Assembly: GCA_035713725.1 (NCBI GenBank)
Contig: DASTMZ010000207.1
Location: 1 to 27,824 of the forward strand
Reading direction: 5' to 3'
Origin: DASQPR01 sp035713725
GTDB lineage: Bacteria > Actinomycetota > Actinomycetes > Mycobacteriales > Micromonosporaceae
Length of the DNA: 27,824 nt
Part shown: in pieces, positions 1-8,904 of the stretch
Layout: each line of letters opens with the position of its first letter
Position numbering within the stretch: the first letter of the stretch is position 1
Translations under genes and position numbers: made by a program
The notes under the pieces: generated by a model
What the model saw: the letters and a program-made list of their open reading frames with translations, nothing else
The model's database searches: none
What the model was told of the DNA's origin: nothing

Positions 1-131
1 CCGGGCGTCATCGCGGCCGGGTACGCGTAGAAAATGATCTTCTGTCCCCGCAGGTCGGAAAGACTGAGAGTGCCACCGTCCGCGGTAGGCAACGTCCAGT
101 CCGGGGCCGTGGCGCCAGGCTCGAGCTTCAT
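1..131 (-). CDS. bcp: Bcp-type peroxiredoxin, N-terminal fragment
   Basis: Translation from the ATG at 131 gives 43 residues beginning MKLEPGATAPDWTLPTADGG, then a segment reading LSDLRGQKIIFYAYPAAMTPG up to the window edge. The order of an APDW-type strand, a short D-G turn, SLSDLRGQ and a FYxYPxxxTPG motif is that of the AhpC/TSA fold. In Bcp (thioredoxin-dependent thiol peroxidase) the peroxidatic Cys follows TPG directly, so it lies just outside the window and cannot be checked. Family members are about 150-160 residues and reduce hydroperoxides in the cytosol using thioredoxin. The DsbA-like gene nearby also handles thiols, but I see no sign of an operon with it. Confidence in the family is good; the rest of the gene is unseen. 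Confidence 0.85.
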   Translation of the reverse strand, partial: MKLEPGATAPDWTLPTADGGTLSLSDLRGQKIIFYAYPAAMTP

Positions 132-238
132 TCGTCAAACCTTACGGGCGGTCGATGGGTCCCGTCGTGGGGCCACGCCATGCCATCACGCGAGCCCGAT
201 CGCCCCGAGCGCGGGCGCGACCGCGACAAGCCTGGCAT

Positions 239-571
239 TCAGGCCGGCGACTGTGATGCCAGGAATTGACGCAACCGCGCGAACAAGTGCTTGATGACGA
301 GCGCATCGTCTTCGGGATAGCGAAGCGCGTCTTCGTCGCCGTGGTCAAACATCTCCCGAAGCACGAGCGACCACCACACGTGGTTGTTCACGGCATGATG
401 CTGGGGCTGCTCGGAGATCCACCGTTGAAACGCGCCCAGCACGTCATCACGCTGCGCAGCTCCAAAGCCTTCGACAAAGCACCGGACGAACGAGTACTTC
501 GGCCTGCCCACCCAGGCGGCAGGTCGGCGCCCTACCAATTCGATCATTTCGTCCCATGAAGAAAGCACCAT
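239..571 (-). CDS. Small conserved-looking protein of unknown function
   Basis: A 110-residue frame from an ATG at 571. It begins MVLSSWDEMIELVGRRPAAWVG and continues with YSFVRCFVEGFGAA. It is Trp-rich and mostly helical in appearance, with no signal peptide and no membrane segment. The pattern WxxxIxxxxxRPxxWVGRPxxxxxxxFVEGF recalls small actinobacterial proteins of unknown role that start with a W-x(n)-RPGMxxGRPS stretch; that comparison is from memory. Codon use (GC-rich third positions) and the absence of a better frame on either strand support coding. The upstream Shine-Dalgarno (GGGACAG) is weak, so the start is uncertain. It lies 168 bases downstream of the DsbA-like gene on the same strand. 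I do not assign a function. Confidence 0.65.
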   Translation of the reverse strand: MVLSSWDEMIELVGRRPAAWVGRPKYSFVRCFVEGFGAAQRDDVLGAFQRWISEQPQHHAVNNHVWWSLVLREMFDHGDEDALRYPEDDALVIKHLFARLRQFLASQSPA

Positions 572-658
572 GCAACTGTCCCAGCCGACAGCGCTTTGCT
601 GCCAGTGTCATGCGGAGGCAGCGAAGCTCGGCGGCGTCGTCGAACCGTTCGGCATCGG

Positions 659-1489
659 CTACTTGCCCGCATTGGCCGCCGAATCGATCGCCGCAGCTTG
701 TGCCACCGCGCCGGTCAGCTCCGCGGCGGTCGGGGTGGCCCCGGCCGGTACGAATGTCGAGCCGTTGACGAGCACGATCGGTACGGCATCGACGCGGTGC
801 GCCGCGCTCACCAACGTCACGCGTGCGACCCACGGCTTGTAGGTCTCGGCTCGTACGCATTGGGCGAACCGCGGATCGATGATGCCGACGTCGCCGGCCA
901 CCTGGATCAGCTCGTCGTCGGAGAGCCCGACACCGTGCGCTGGGGGCTGTTCGGCAAACAGCGCCTGGCTGAACGGCAGGAACATGCCCATGTTGGCGGC
1001 ACACGCGGCGGCATCGGCGGCCCGCGTCGAGTAATGCGTGGTGGTGAGCCCGTCGAGTGTCGCGATCGGGTGGTAGATCAACGTGATCTCGTTCTGTGAC
1101 ATCAGGCGTTCGAGCGCTGAGACGGTGGCCGCCTGGAACGCACGGCAGCCGGTGCACTGGTAATCCGCGTACACGTCCACCGTCACTGGGCCGAGACCAC
1201 CCACGACCAGGCCGTCGCCGCGAGCCGTGACATCCCTCGGCGTGGCGAAGGCGGGTGGTTTGCGCACCTCGTGGATGCCGAACGTGATCAGGCCGGCGAT
1301 GATCACCGCGAGACCGAGCAGGCTCCAGATCAGGATGCGGTTGTGCTTGCGTCGAACCTTGCGGTCCTGCTCCCACGCCTCGCGTCTGGCCCGCCGAGCC
1401 GACGATTCGACGAGCGACCCTTCGCCGTGCGGCGCCGCCCCGTTGTCTCGTGCCGATCCATGGCCGCTCACGGTCGACGATCCACTCAT
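659..1489 (-). CDS. Membrane-anchored DsbA-like thiol-disulfide oxidoreductase
   Basis: A 276-residue protein with three parts. Residues 1-50 form a hydrophilic, Arg-rich cytosolic tail; residues 52-72 form one membrane helix (ILIWSLLGLAVIIAGLITF); the rest is an extracytoplasmic thioredoxin-fold domain. The active site reads YADYQCTGCRAF with the CxxC pair at Cys112 and Cys115. This is the usual Thioredoxin_4/DsbA pattern seen in actinobacterial membrane-anchored DsbA-like proteins, which form or reshuffle disulfides in exported proteins. The cis-Pro loop may be the VDAVPIVLVNG segment near the C-terminus. I chose the ATG at 1489, with GGGG about 8 bases upstream; a GTG at 1525 would add 12 residues without a clear ribosome site. 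It is divergent from the copper gene, and its product would share the extracytoplasmic compartment with the CopC domain. Confidence 0.85.
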   Translation of the reverse strand: MSGSSTVSGHGSARDNGAAPHGEGSLVESSARRARREAWEQDRKVRRKHNRILIWSLLGLAVIIAGLITFGIHEVRKPPAFATPRDVTARGDGLVVGGLGPVTVDVYADYQCTGCRAFQAATVSALERLMSQNEITLIYHPIATLDGLTTTHYSTRAADAAACAANMGMFLPFSQALFAEQPPAHGVGLSDDELIQVAGDVGIIDPRFAQCVRAETYKPWVARVTLVSAAHRVDAVPIVLVNGSTFVPAGATPTAAELTGAVAQAAAIDSAANAGK

Positions 1490-1616
1490 TTGGCATCCCC
1501 GTGCTGTCGAGAGGTGATCGCGCACGGCGGCGGCTGGAGGGAGTCCGACCGCAGATGCCGGGCCGTCCGTACGCAGGCATTCCGGTATGGAGACTACGGG
1601 AAGAAATATGGGTATT

Positions 1617-1631
1617 CGGGTGCTTCGCCCG
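1617..1631. promoter_or_regulatory. Inverted repeat between the DsbA-like and CopC-CopD genes
   Basis: The 254 bases between the two divergent starts contain one visible symmetric element, CGGG-N7-CCCG, flanked by the relatively AT-rich run AAGAAATATGGGTATT at 1601-1616. It lies about 110 bases upstream of the chosen copC-copD start. A copper-responsive repressor site such as that for CsoR would be expected near such a gene, but this element does not clearly match the CsoR consensus I remember. Arms of only four G/C bases occur easily by chance at this base composition. I see no other feature in this gap. Confidence 0.2.
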
Positions 1632-1743
1632 ATAGATCACGCAACGGGTGGCCGACCGATGGGACCTCGGCTCTCAGCCGGTCATCAGCGCTAGGCGTGC
1701 CCGGATGTGGTCAGCCCGCAACGCATCGGTAAGTATGGTCGGC

Positions 1744-4017
1744 ATGAGTGTGCCGAACACCGGCTCGCCAACCATGCCGGTGCCGGTGCGGGCGGCCCGA
1801 TCACGCCGGGCGCGAGCGCTCGCCCTCTTGGTCGGAGTCGTCGCCGGCCTGTTCGGCGTTCTCGCGTTTCCGGCCGGCGCCGCGCAGGCACACGCCGCGC
1901 TCATCCGCACCGTTCCAGCGCAGGGCTCCATCGTGCTGACCGCGCCAAGCGAGATCGTGATCACGTTCTCCGAGGTCGTCCAACCGGTGCCGAGCCGCAT
2001 CACGGTTATCTCGCCGGAGGGCAAGCGCATCGAATCGGGCCCGCCGCGCGTGGTCGGCGACGACATGCACATCCCGGTGCGTACCGATGTGCCCGGCGGC
2101 ACCTATCTCGTGAGCTATCGCGTGATCTCGGCGGACAGCCACCCGGTGGGCGGCGGCTTCACGTATTCGGTCGGGGCACCGTCGCCGGGCGGTGCGCCGA
2201 CGCCGGTCAACGGCGGGGCCACCGACCGGGTCGTCGCGGTCGGCGTGTCCGCCATGCAATTCGTTGGCTTCGTTGGGCTGATCCTGCTGCTCGGCCCGAC
2301 CATGGTGCTCATCGCGCTGTGGCCGCGCCGGCTCGACCGGCGCCAGCCGATCCGGCTGGTCTACGGCGGGATCGGTCTGATCGCTTTCGCCTCCGTCGTG
2401 GGGCTCTATCTGCAGGCGCCGTACGAGAGCGGTGGCTCCCTCTTCTCGGCCACCGGCGCGGATCTCTCCGACGTCTTCGACTCGCACTTCGGTCAGGCCT
2501 ACCTCATCCGGCTCGCGTTGCTCGTGATCATCGGATTCCTGCTGCGGCCGGTGCTGGCCGGTCGAGGTGGCAAGGCCGAACACGTCCTGCTCGCGGTGCT
2601 CGGGGCGATCGGCATCGGTACGTGGGCGTACGCCGGCCACGCTGGCGGGACGGACGTCGCGCCGCTGACCGTCGTCGCCGACGTGGCACACCTGGCCAGC
2701 GTCGGCATCTGGCTCGGCGGTCTCGTGATGCTCGCGGCGTTCCTGTTGCGCCGCGCCAACGTCCGCGAACTCGGCGCGATCCTGCCGGTGTGGTCGAACT
2801 GGGCGATGCTCGCGGTCACGGTGCTCGTGCTCTCCGGTACGTCACAGGCGCTGATCGAGATCGGTACGATCCACGCGCTGCTCTACACGACGTACGGGCA
2901 ACTCGTCATCGCCAAGGTGCTGTTGCTGGCCGTGATCCTCGCGTTCGCACAGGGCGCACGGCTGCTCGTACAGCGGCATGCCGGCGTACCGGAGGCGTTG
3001 ATGGCCGACGCACACGCGGGCAGCACCGCCGACTCACGGGCGTCCGTGCCGATGCGCGTCGGGGCACTTGCCGGTGCGGACCGCGGCGTGCGCGCGCGGA
3101 TCGGCCGGTCCGGTGGCGGATCGCGCGGTTTCGGCGCAGGCGATGGCACCGATGCCGACGATGACGGCGGCGCTCATGGCTATGACGATGCCGACTATCC
3201 CTACGCCGCCGCCGACTACGACGTCGATGGGTTCGACGGTCGCAGCCTGGACGCCGACGACGTTGATGCCGAAGCCCTTTACAACGACGGCCTTGAGGAC
3301 GACAGCGACGAGGACGGCTTCGACGACGACGCGTTCGACGACCGGCTCGGCGTCGACCACGAGGATCTGGACGACGAGGACCTCGACGACGGAGACGACG
3401 GAGACGACGGCGATGACGAGTCCGGGCGCCGCGCCGCCGGGGGAGTCGTCGACGACCCTTACGGCCGCGCTGACGATGACGATGATGCCGACGACGACGA
3501 TGCGTACGACGGCGACGATCACGCCGACGACGGCGAACCGGCGCGGCCGCGGGGGCTCGATCGCGGCGTCTTGCGACGCTTGCGACGGTCGGTGCTGGCC
3601 GAGATCGTGGTCGCCGTGCTCGTGCTCGTCGCGACCTCGGCACTCGTCCAGTCGTCGCCGGGCCGGACCGCCGATGCGGACGCCGCGCTGAACGCCGCGT
3701 CATCGGGTCTCGTGACGCTGAACAGCTCGCTGTATTCGCTGCAGGTCGACTTCACACAGTCCGGTACGAATACCGAGATCCACCTCTACGCGGCCAACCT
3801 CCAGGGCGCGCCGATCAAGATTCAGCAGTGGACCGTGGACGCGTCGCTGCCGTCACAGAATCTCGGCCCGATCCCGGCCGCCGTCACCGCGATCACGGAC
3901 TCCCACGCGATCGGCGAGATCAGCCTGACCGTACCCGGCACGTGGACGTTTACGTTCACGTTGCGTACGTCCGACATCGACGAGGCGACCGTGCAGACCA
4001 CGGTGCCGATCAGTTAG
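1744..4017 (+). CDS. CopC-CopD fusion copper protein with Asp-rich loop and YtkA-like C-terminus
   Basis: A 757-residue membrane protein. A signal sequence (RRARALALLVGVVAGLFGVLAF) ends at AQA, so the mature chain begins with His50. With Asp131 and His133 in the SADSHPVGGGF motif (mature numbering about 1, 82 and 84) this is the Cu(II) His-brace of CopC. Membrane helices of a CopD domain follow from about residue 170 to 415. A loop at about 420-610 (bases 3001-3570) is extremely Asp-rich, with runs such as DDDDDADDDDAYDGDD. One more helix (VLAEIVVAVLVLVATSALV) and a YtkA-like beta domain end the protein. Positive residues flank the loop on both sides, so it should face the cytosol. The family takes part in copper uptake or resistance. 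The first ATG of the frame at 1648 is less likely, because it would put 32 extra residues before the signal sequence. The loop is far longer than the few tens of residues I would expect in such fusions. Confidence 0.9.
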   Translation: MSVPNTGSPTMPVPVRAARSRRARALALLVGVVAGLFGVLAFPAGAAQAHAALIRTVPAQGSIVLTAPSEIVITFSEVVQPVPSRITVISPEGKRIESGPPRVVGDDMHIPVRTDVPGGTYLVSYRVISADSHPVGGGFTYSVGAPSPGGAPTPVNGGATDRVVAVGVSAMQFVGFVGLILLLGPTMVLIALWPRRLDRRQPIRLVYGGIGLIAFASVVGLYLQAPYESGGSLFSATGADLSDVFDSHFGQAYLIRLALLVIIGFLLRPVLAGRGGKAEHVLLAVLGAIGIGTWAYAGHAGGTDVAPLTVVADVAHLASVGIWLGGLVMLAAFLLRRANVRELGAILPVWSNWAMLAVTVLVLSGTSQALIEIGTIHALLYTTYGQLVIAKVLLLAVILAFAQGARLLVQRHAGVPEALMADAHAGSTADSRASVPMRVGALAGADRGVRARIGRSGGGSRGFGAGDGTDADDDGGAHGYDDADYPYAAADYDVDGFDGRSLDADDVDAEALYNDGLEDDSDEDGFDDDAFDDRLGVDHEDLDDEDLDDGDDGDDGDDESGRRAAGGVVDDPYGRADDDDDADDDDAYDGDDHADDGEPARPRGLDRGVLRRLRRSVLAEIVVAVLVLVATSALVQSSPGRTADADAALNAASSGLVTLNSSLYSLQVDFTQSGTNTEIHLYAANLQGAPIKIQQWTVDASLPSQNLGPIPAAVTAITDSHAIGEISLTVPGTWTFTFTLRTSDIDEATVQTTVPIS

Positions 4018-4119
4018 CCGGCGTATGCCGGCAACCTCCGCACGTCGGTCTATGCCGCCGCGTTCGCGACAACAACCCCCGGTCGCGCGCGCGGCCGCGC
4101 GGAAGCGGACCATGCACAC

Positions 4120-7100
4120 GTGGAAACGGATGCCGGCGTGGCTCAGGTGGCGACCGCGACATCGCCCGGCCGTCGATCGGAGCGCCGGCCGCCCAACGAC
4201 TGGACGGCGCGAGTGCCGACGGTGCTGTCCGTGGTGCTCGGCGCGCTGTCCGCGCTGTGTGCGCTCGCCGCTGTGTCGGAGGCCGCGTTCGCGCGCAGCC
4301 AACCGATTCGCGAGGCGATCAGCGACGTGTTGTTGCCCGCGCCGCCGAACCTGGCATACGCCGCGTTCGTCGGCATCCTCGGCGCGAGCCTGGCGCGTCG
4401 CAAGCGTCTCGCCTTCAAGATCCTGCTCGGCTACCTCGGCGCTCAGATCATCGCGGACCTCGGTCTGCTGGCGCTGCTCGGCGAGGCGGGCCATGCCGCG
4501 GTCCGCGCCGCTCGGCTGAGCCGGGCACCGTGGTACGCCGCGTCAAGTACGGCGGCGAACCTCGCGATCGTCTGCGTGGTGCTCGGCGTGCTGTGGCTGT
4601 CGCGAAAGCAGTTCTTCGCACAGGTGCAGCCGGCCAGCGTACGCAAGGCGGCCACGGTGCTGGTCGGCGGCGTGGTCGCATGCTCGCTCGCCGGATGGGC
4701 CTTAGTGACCGCGTTTCCCGGCTCGCTCAAACCAGGCGACCGCTTGGTCTACAGCATCGAGAAGGTGCTCGGCGGTGCGTTCGTCTTCGACATCACGCGC
4801 AGCGGACACGCGCCCGAGTGGGTGAATCTGCTGCTGGGTCTCGGCGGCGCGATCACCATCTTCGCCGTTATGTGGGCACTGTTCGCTTCGCAGCGCAGCG
4901 CAGCGACGGTCACCGCCGACGAGGAGCAACGCGTCCGATATCTGCTGTCCGTCTACGGCGAAGAAGACTCGCTCGGATACTTCGCGACCCGGCGCGACAA
5001 GTCCGTGGTGTTCTCCGAATCCGGGAAGGCCGGCATCACCTACCGCGTGGTGGCCGGCGTATGTCTGGCAAGCGGCGACCCGATCGGTGACCGGGAGGCA
5101 TGGGCACCGGCCATCGAGGCCTGGCTCGGCCTCACCCAGCGGTACGCGTGGGCGCCGGCCGTGATGGGTGCGAGCGAGGCGGCGGCGACCGCGTATGCCC
5201 GCGCCGGCCTGCGCGTCCTCGAGCTCGGCGACGAGGCGATCCTGCAGGTGGCCGACTTCCATCTCGGTGGTCGCGACATGCGACAGGTACGCCAGGCGGT
5301 CGGTCGGGTACGCCGCGCCGGCTACACCGTTCGCGTCCGGCGGCACGCGGAGATAGGCGCGGACGAGATGACGCGCATCATCGACCTCGCGGCGCGCTGG
5401 CGGGACACCGAGACCGAGCGCGGATTCTCGATGGCGCTCGGACGGCTCGGCGATCCGGCGGACGGTCGCTGTGTGCTCATCGAGGCGTTCGACGCGGCAG
5501 GGCGCGAGACGGCCGTGCTGTCGTTTGCGCCATGGGGACGCGACGGGCTCTCGCTCGACCTCATGCGCCGCGACCGTACGAGCGACAACGGCCTCATCGA
5601 GTTCATGGTGACCGAGCTTGTCGGCGCCGCGCCCGACCTCGGCGTCGCCCGCATTTCGCTGAACTTCGCGGTGTTCCGGTCGGTGTTCGAGGAGGGCGCC
5701 CGCATCGGCGCCGGACCCGTACTGCGCGCCTGGCGCTCGCTGCTGCTGTTCTTCTCGCGGTGGTTCCAGCTCGAATCGCTCTACCGGTCGAATCTCAAGT
5801 ACCGCCCGGAGTGGCTGCCGCGCTTCCTGTGCTTCGACGATCGTCGCGAACTGGCCAAGGTCGCGCTTGCCTCGGGCATCGCCGAGGGCTTCGTCGTCGT
5901 ACCGAGCATGCGAACGCTGTTGCGCCGTGGTCGGGCCGCTACCATGCCCGGGATCCGCGGCCGGCGACGCGTGGCAGCGCTGCCGGCAACCCCGGTGGTG
6001 GTCGACGTGCCGCCTTCACCGGTGCTACCAGTGCACGCCGCCGGCGGAGGCGACGCGGGTGCCGACGCGTCGGCCGGCGCCGAATCCGCCGGCATCGAGG
6101 TGCGTCGGACCGAGCAGGAACTGGTACGCATCGGCAAGCTCGATGCACTGCGCGCGGCCGGACGGGAGCCGCACCCGGTCGGAGTCACGCGCTCCCACAC
6201 GTGCGCCGAGATCCGCTCGGCATACGGCGATCTCGAGCCGGGCGCGCGCACCGGGGCGCGGGTCGCGACTGCCGGGCGCGTCATGTTGGTACGAGGGCAT
6301 GGCGCGCTCACGTTCGCGACGATTCGCGACTGGAGCGGCGACCTGCAAGTGATGATCGGCGAGCCGGACATGGACGCGGCGGCAGTCGGGCAGTGGCGAG
6401 CCACCGTGGATCTGGGCGATCTCGTGGCGATCGCGGGCGAGGTGGTCACGTCGCGCCGTGGCGAGCTGTCGGTGCGCGCTGCCCAGTGGCAGATGGCGTC
6501 GAAGTGCCTACATCCGTTGCCCGACAAGCATCACGGCCTCGTCGATCCGGAGGCGCGGGTCCGCCAGCGGTATGTCGACCTCGTGGTCGATCCGAGTGCG
6601 CGTGACATGCTGCGTCTGCGTGGCGCAGTCCTACACGCGATGCGCGGCGCGCTCGTCGGTCGCGACTTCGTGGAGGTGGAAACGCCGATCCTGCAACGGT
6701 CGCACGGCGGCGCGAACGCGCGTCCGTTCGTCACCGCCTCGTCCGCGTACAACATGCGGCTGTTCTTGCGCATCGCGCCGGAGTTGCATCTCAAGCGCCT
6801 CGCGGTGGGCGGGGTGGAACGCGTCTTCGAGATCGGTCGGACGTTTCGCAACGAGGGCGTGGACACCGCGCACAACCCGGAGTTCACGATGCTCGAGGCA
6901 TATCAGGCGTACGCCGACTACGCCGACATGCGCGAGCTGGCGCGAGCTCTGATCCTCGCGTCGGCCACGACGGCGTACGGCCGACCAGTGGCGCGGTGGC
7001 CCGATGGCACAGAGACGGACATCGGTGGCGAGTGGACCGTGGTGACCGTGCACGACGCAGTCGCGGCCGCGTTGGACAAGCCGGTGGATCCGGGTACGCC

Positions 7101-7581
7101 CGCGGAGACGCTCGCCGGATGGGCACGTGCCGGCGGTGTGCCGTTGGACCCATCGTGGAACCGTGGGCAGGTGCTGCTCGAGTGCTACGAGCGACTCGTG
7201 GAGGCGCAGACCGTCGCGCCGACGTTCTATGTGGACTTCCCGGTCGAGGTGTCGCCACTCGCTCGTACCCATCGCGACGATCCGCGCCTCGCCGAGCGCT
7301 GGGATCTGGTCGCGTACGGCATGGAGATCGGCACCGCTTATTCGGAGCTGACCGATCCGCTGGAGCAGCGGCGACGGCTCACTGCGCAGTCGCTGCTCGC
7401 CGCACGTGGTGATGCCGAGGCGATGGATCTCGACAACGACTTCCTGACCGCGCTCGAATACGCGATGCCGCCGACCGGTGGACTCGGGCTCGGTGTCGAC
7501 CGCGTGGTGATGGCGCTGTCCGGCCGTACCATCCGCGAAGCGATCGCGTTCCCGCTCGTGAAGCCGTCGGCGCGCGGTTAA
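4120..7581 (+). CDS. lysX: Bifunctional lysylphosphatidylglycerol synthetase/lysyl-tRNA synthetase LysX
   Basis: An 1153-residue protein, close to the 1172 residues of Mycobacterium tuberculosis LysX. Residues 30-265 hold several membrane helices. Residues 270-590 are the DUF2156 (GNAT-like) lysyltransferase domain, starting RVRYLLSVYGEEDSLGYFATRRDK. After a Pro/Ala linker, residues about 655-1153 are a class II lysyl-tRNA synthetase: an OB fold, then motif 2 (FEIGRTFRNEG, residues 903-913) and motif 3 (GGLGLGVDRV, residues 1120-1129). The enzyme charges tRNA with lysine and moves the lysine onto phosphatidylglycerol, which lowers the negative charge of the membrane and protects against cationic peptides. 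The GTG start has GGAAG about 14 bases upstream; a GTG at 4138 is an alternative. It follows the copper gene by 102 bases, so co-transcription is possible. A separate housekeeping lysS is expected elsewhere in the genome. Confidence 0.95.
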   Translation: METDAGVAQVATATSPGRRSERRPPNDWTARVPTVLSVVLGALSALCALAAVSEAAFARSQPIREAISDVLLPAPPNLAYAAFVGILGASLARRKRLAFKILLGYLGAQIIADLGLLALLGEAGHAAVRAARLSRAPWYAASSTAANLAIVCVVLGVLWLSRKQFFAQVQPASVRKAATVLVGGVVACSLAGWALVTAFPGSLKPGDRLVYSIEKVLGGAFVFDITRSGHAPEWVNLLLGLGGAITIFAVMWALFASQRSAATVTADEEQRVRYLLSVYGEEDSLGYFATRRDKSVVFSESGKAGITYRVVAGVCLASGDPIGDREAWAPAIEAWLGLTQRYAWAPAVMGASEAAATAYARAGLRVLELGDEAILQVADFHLGGRDMRQVRQAVGRVRRAGYTVRVRRHAEIGADEMTRIIDLAARWRDTETERGFSMALGRLGDPADGRCVLIEAFDAAGRETAVLSFAPWGRDGLSLDLMRRDRTSDNGLIEFMVTELVGAAPDLGVARISLNFAVFRSVFEEGARIGAGPVLRAWRSLLLFFSRWFQLESLYRSNLKYRPEWLPRFLCFDDRRELAKVALASGIAEGFVVVPSMRTLLRRGRAATMPGIRGRRRVAALPATPVVVDVPPSPVLPVHAAGGGDAGADASAGAESAGIEVRRTEQELVRIGKLDALRAAGREPHPVGVTRSHTCAEIRSAYGDLEPGARTGARVATAGRVMLVRGHGALTFATIRDWSGDLQVMIGEPDMDAAAVGQWRATVDLGDLVAIAGEVVTSRRGELSVRAAQWQMASKCLHPLPDKHHGLVDPEARVRQRYVDLVVDPSARDMLRLRGAVLHAMRGALVGRDFVEVETPILQRSHGGANARPFVTASSAYNMRLFLRIAPELHLKRLAVGGVERVFEIGRTFRNEGVDTAHNPEFTMLEAYQAYADYADMRELARALILASATTAYGRPVARWPDGTETDIGGEWTVVTVHDAVAAALDKPVDPGTPAETLAGWARAGGVPLDPSWNRGQVLLECYERLVEAQTVAPTFYVDFPVEVSPLARTHRDDPRLAERWDLVAYGMEIGTAYSELTDPLEQRRRLTAQSLLAARGDAEAMDLDNDFLTALEYAMPPTGGLGLGVDRVVMALSGRTIREAIAFPLVKPSARG

Positions 7582-7591
7582 CGACACACCG

Positions 7592-7624
7592 CGGGCCGAC
7601 CCGCTGCGGTGGCGGACCGGCCCG
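7592..7624. terminator. Hairpin between convergent lysX and pirin genes
   Basis: CGGGCCG at 7592-7598 pairs exactly with CGGCCCG at 7618-7624, and CCGC at 7601-7604 can pair with GCGG at 7612-7615 inside it. It sits in the 59-base gap between two genes that end toward each other. No T-run follows, which is common in high-GC actinobacteria. Its symmetry would let it serve both directions. Confidence 0.55.
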
Positions 7625-7640
7625 TGCGCGATGTTGTCGC

Positions 7641-8636
7641 CTACTCCGTCTGTCCTGTTTCGACGATGTGCGTCGGCGTGTGGTGTACGGCCGGGATGCT
7701 GCCGAGCCGGCCCGCCTGGTAGTCCTCGAACGCGGTGATGAGCTCGGCGCGCGTGTTCATCACGAACGGACCCATGAACGCCACCGGTTCCCGGATGGGC
7801 CGGCCACCGAGCAGCAGGACGTCGAGGTTCGGGGAGCGGCTTTCCTGGTGCTCGTCCGCCTTGATGGTTAGCGTGTCGCCGGCCCCGAACACGGCTAGCT
7901 GCCCCATCTGGAACGGACGACCGTTCGGGCCGACCGTACCCCGACCGGCAAGACCGTACGCGAGTGCGTTGAAGTCCGCGCGCCACGGCAGCGAAAGCTC
8001 GGCGCCGGGGCTGAGCGTTGCGTGGATCAACGTGATCGGCGTGTACGTCGAACCAGGTCCTTGATGTCCAGCGATGTCACCGGCGATGACGCGCAGCAGC
8101 GCGCCGCCGTCCGGTGAGGCGATCAACGCCGACTCCATCGCGCGGAGATCCTGATAGCGCGGTGCCACGAACTTCTGCGCACGCGGCAGGTTGACCCAGA
8201 GCTGAATGCCGTGGAACAGGCCGCCACTGACCACGAGATCCTCCGGCGGCGCCTCGATGTGCAAGATCCCGCCGCCGGCCGTCATCCATTGAGTGTCGCC
8301 GTTGGTGATGATGCCGCCGCCGCCGTTCGAGTCGTGGTGCACGAACGTGCCGTCCATGATGTACGTGACCGTCTCGAAACCGCGGTGCGGGTGCCACGAG
8401 GTGCCCTTCGCCTCGCCGGGCGCGTAGTCGACCTCGCCCATTTGGTCCATGTGCACGAAGGGATCAAGCTCGGCCAGGTCCACGCCAGCGAACGCGCGCC
8501 GGACCGGGAAACCCTCGCCCTCGTATCCGCTTGGTGCGGTGGTCACCAGCCGAACCGGGCGCTGCCGCGCGACAACCGGGTCTGGCGTGGCCAACCGTGG
8601 CAACACGGTGATGTCGGGAACGGTAACCGCAGGCAT
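7641..8636 (-). CDS. Pirin-family cupin protein
   Basis: A 331-residue bicupin. The pirin metal-binding signature is visible: HPHRGFETVTY with His82 and His84, then HIEAP with His126 and Glu128, matching the three His and one Glu that hold iron in pirins. The C-terminal cupin ends with the typical GGRPIREPVAFMGPFVMNT stretch. Pirins have been reported as quercetinases or as redox-dependent regulators; the sequence does not say which applies here. The ATG at 8636 has a strong ribosome site, GGGAGG, six bases upstream. It is a single gene, convergent with lysX and divergent from the lipoprotein gene. No signal peptide is seen, so it should be cytosolic. Confidence 0.93.
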   Translation of the reverse strand: MPAVTVPDITVLPRLATPDPVVARQRPVRLVTTAPSGYEGEGFPVRRAFAGVDLAELDPFVHMDQMGEVDYAPGEAKGTSWHPHRGFETVTYIMDGTFVHHDSNGGGGIITNGDTQWMTAGGGILHIEAPPEDLVVSGGLFHGIQLWVNLPRAQKFVAPRYQDLRAMESALIASPDGGALLRVIAGDIAGHQGPGSTYTPITLIHATLSPGAELSLPWRADFNALAYGLAGRGTVGPNGRPFQMGQLAVFGAGDTLTIKADEHQESRSPNLDVLLLGGRPIREPVAFMGPFVMNTRAELITAFEDYQAGRLGSIPAVHHTPTHIVETGQTE

Positions 8637-8789
8637 AACGTCCTCCCATATCCACCGTAGCGGTCCTGCGCGGCCCGGTTCCGGTGGTCAAAATTATTTG
8701 ACGCGGAAACTATCCGCCACCGAAACAACGGTCGGCGCGCGGATATGCCCGGCACCGTACGCCGAGTGTGACGGCCGCCACCGAACGTT

Positions 8790-8816
8790 TGAACCCACCG
8801 CGCCGCTACATCGTGT
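8790..8816 (+). promoter_or_regulatory. Possible ECF-sigma promoter ahead of the lipoprotein gene
   Basis: TGAACC at 8790-8795 is followed after 16 bases by CGTGT at 8812-8816. This resembles the GAAC / CGTc pattern of promoters read by extracytoplasmic-function sigma factors. It lies about 90 bases upstream of the lipoprotein start in the 268-base divergent gap. A second AT-rich patch with TTTGAC at 8697-8702 is the only other thing I notice there. This is an inference from a short match and would be expected by chance fairly often. Confidence 0.3.
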
Positions 8817-8904
8817 CCCTAGGTGGAGAGCCCATTTGCGCAGGCGAACCAAGATCACAACGAACGCCGGTCGGAAGGTCGGCGGCTGAGGAGAGATGAT
8901 CACG

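Noticed and set aside
447..1640. A long Arg-rich minus-strand frame of nearly 400 codons across the DsbA-like gene
   Set aside because: It is an out-of-frame reading of the DsbA-like gene; the composition is Arg/Ala/Gly-rich noise with no motif, while the other frame has a membrane helix and CxxC site.
2906..3703. Arg-rich and Val/Ile-rich minus-strand frames opposite the Asp-rich loop of the copper gene
   Set aside because: GAC/GAT repeats read backward give GTC/ATC (Val, Ile) or shifted CGT-type codons (Arg), so both frames follow from the Asp codons and need no gene.
6631..7986. Minus-strand frame of about 450 codons across the 3' part of lysX
   Set aside because: It overlaps conserved LysRS motifs and the start of the pirin region, has shadow-like Arg/His composition and no recognisable domain.
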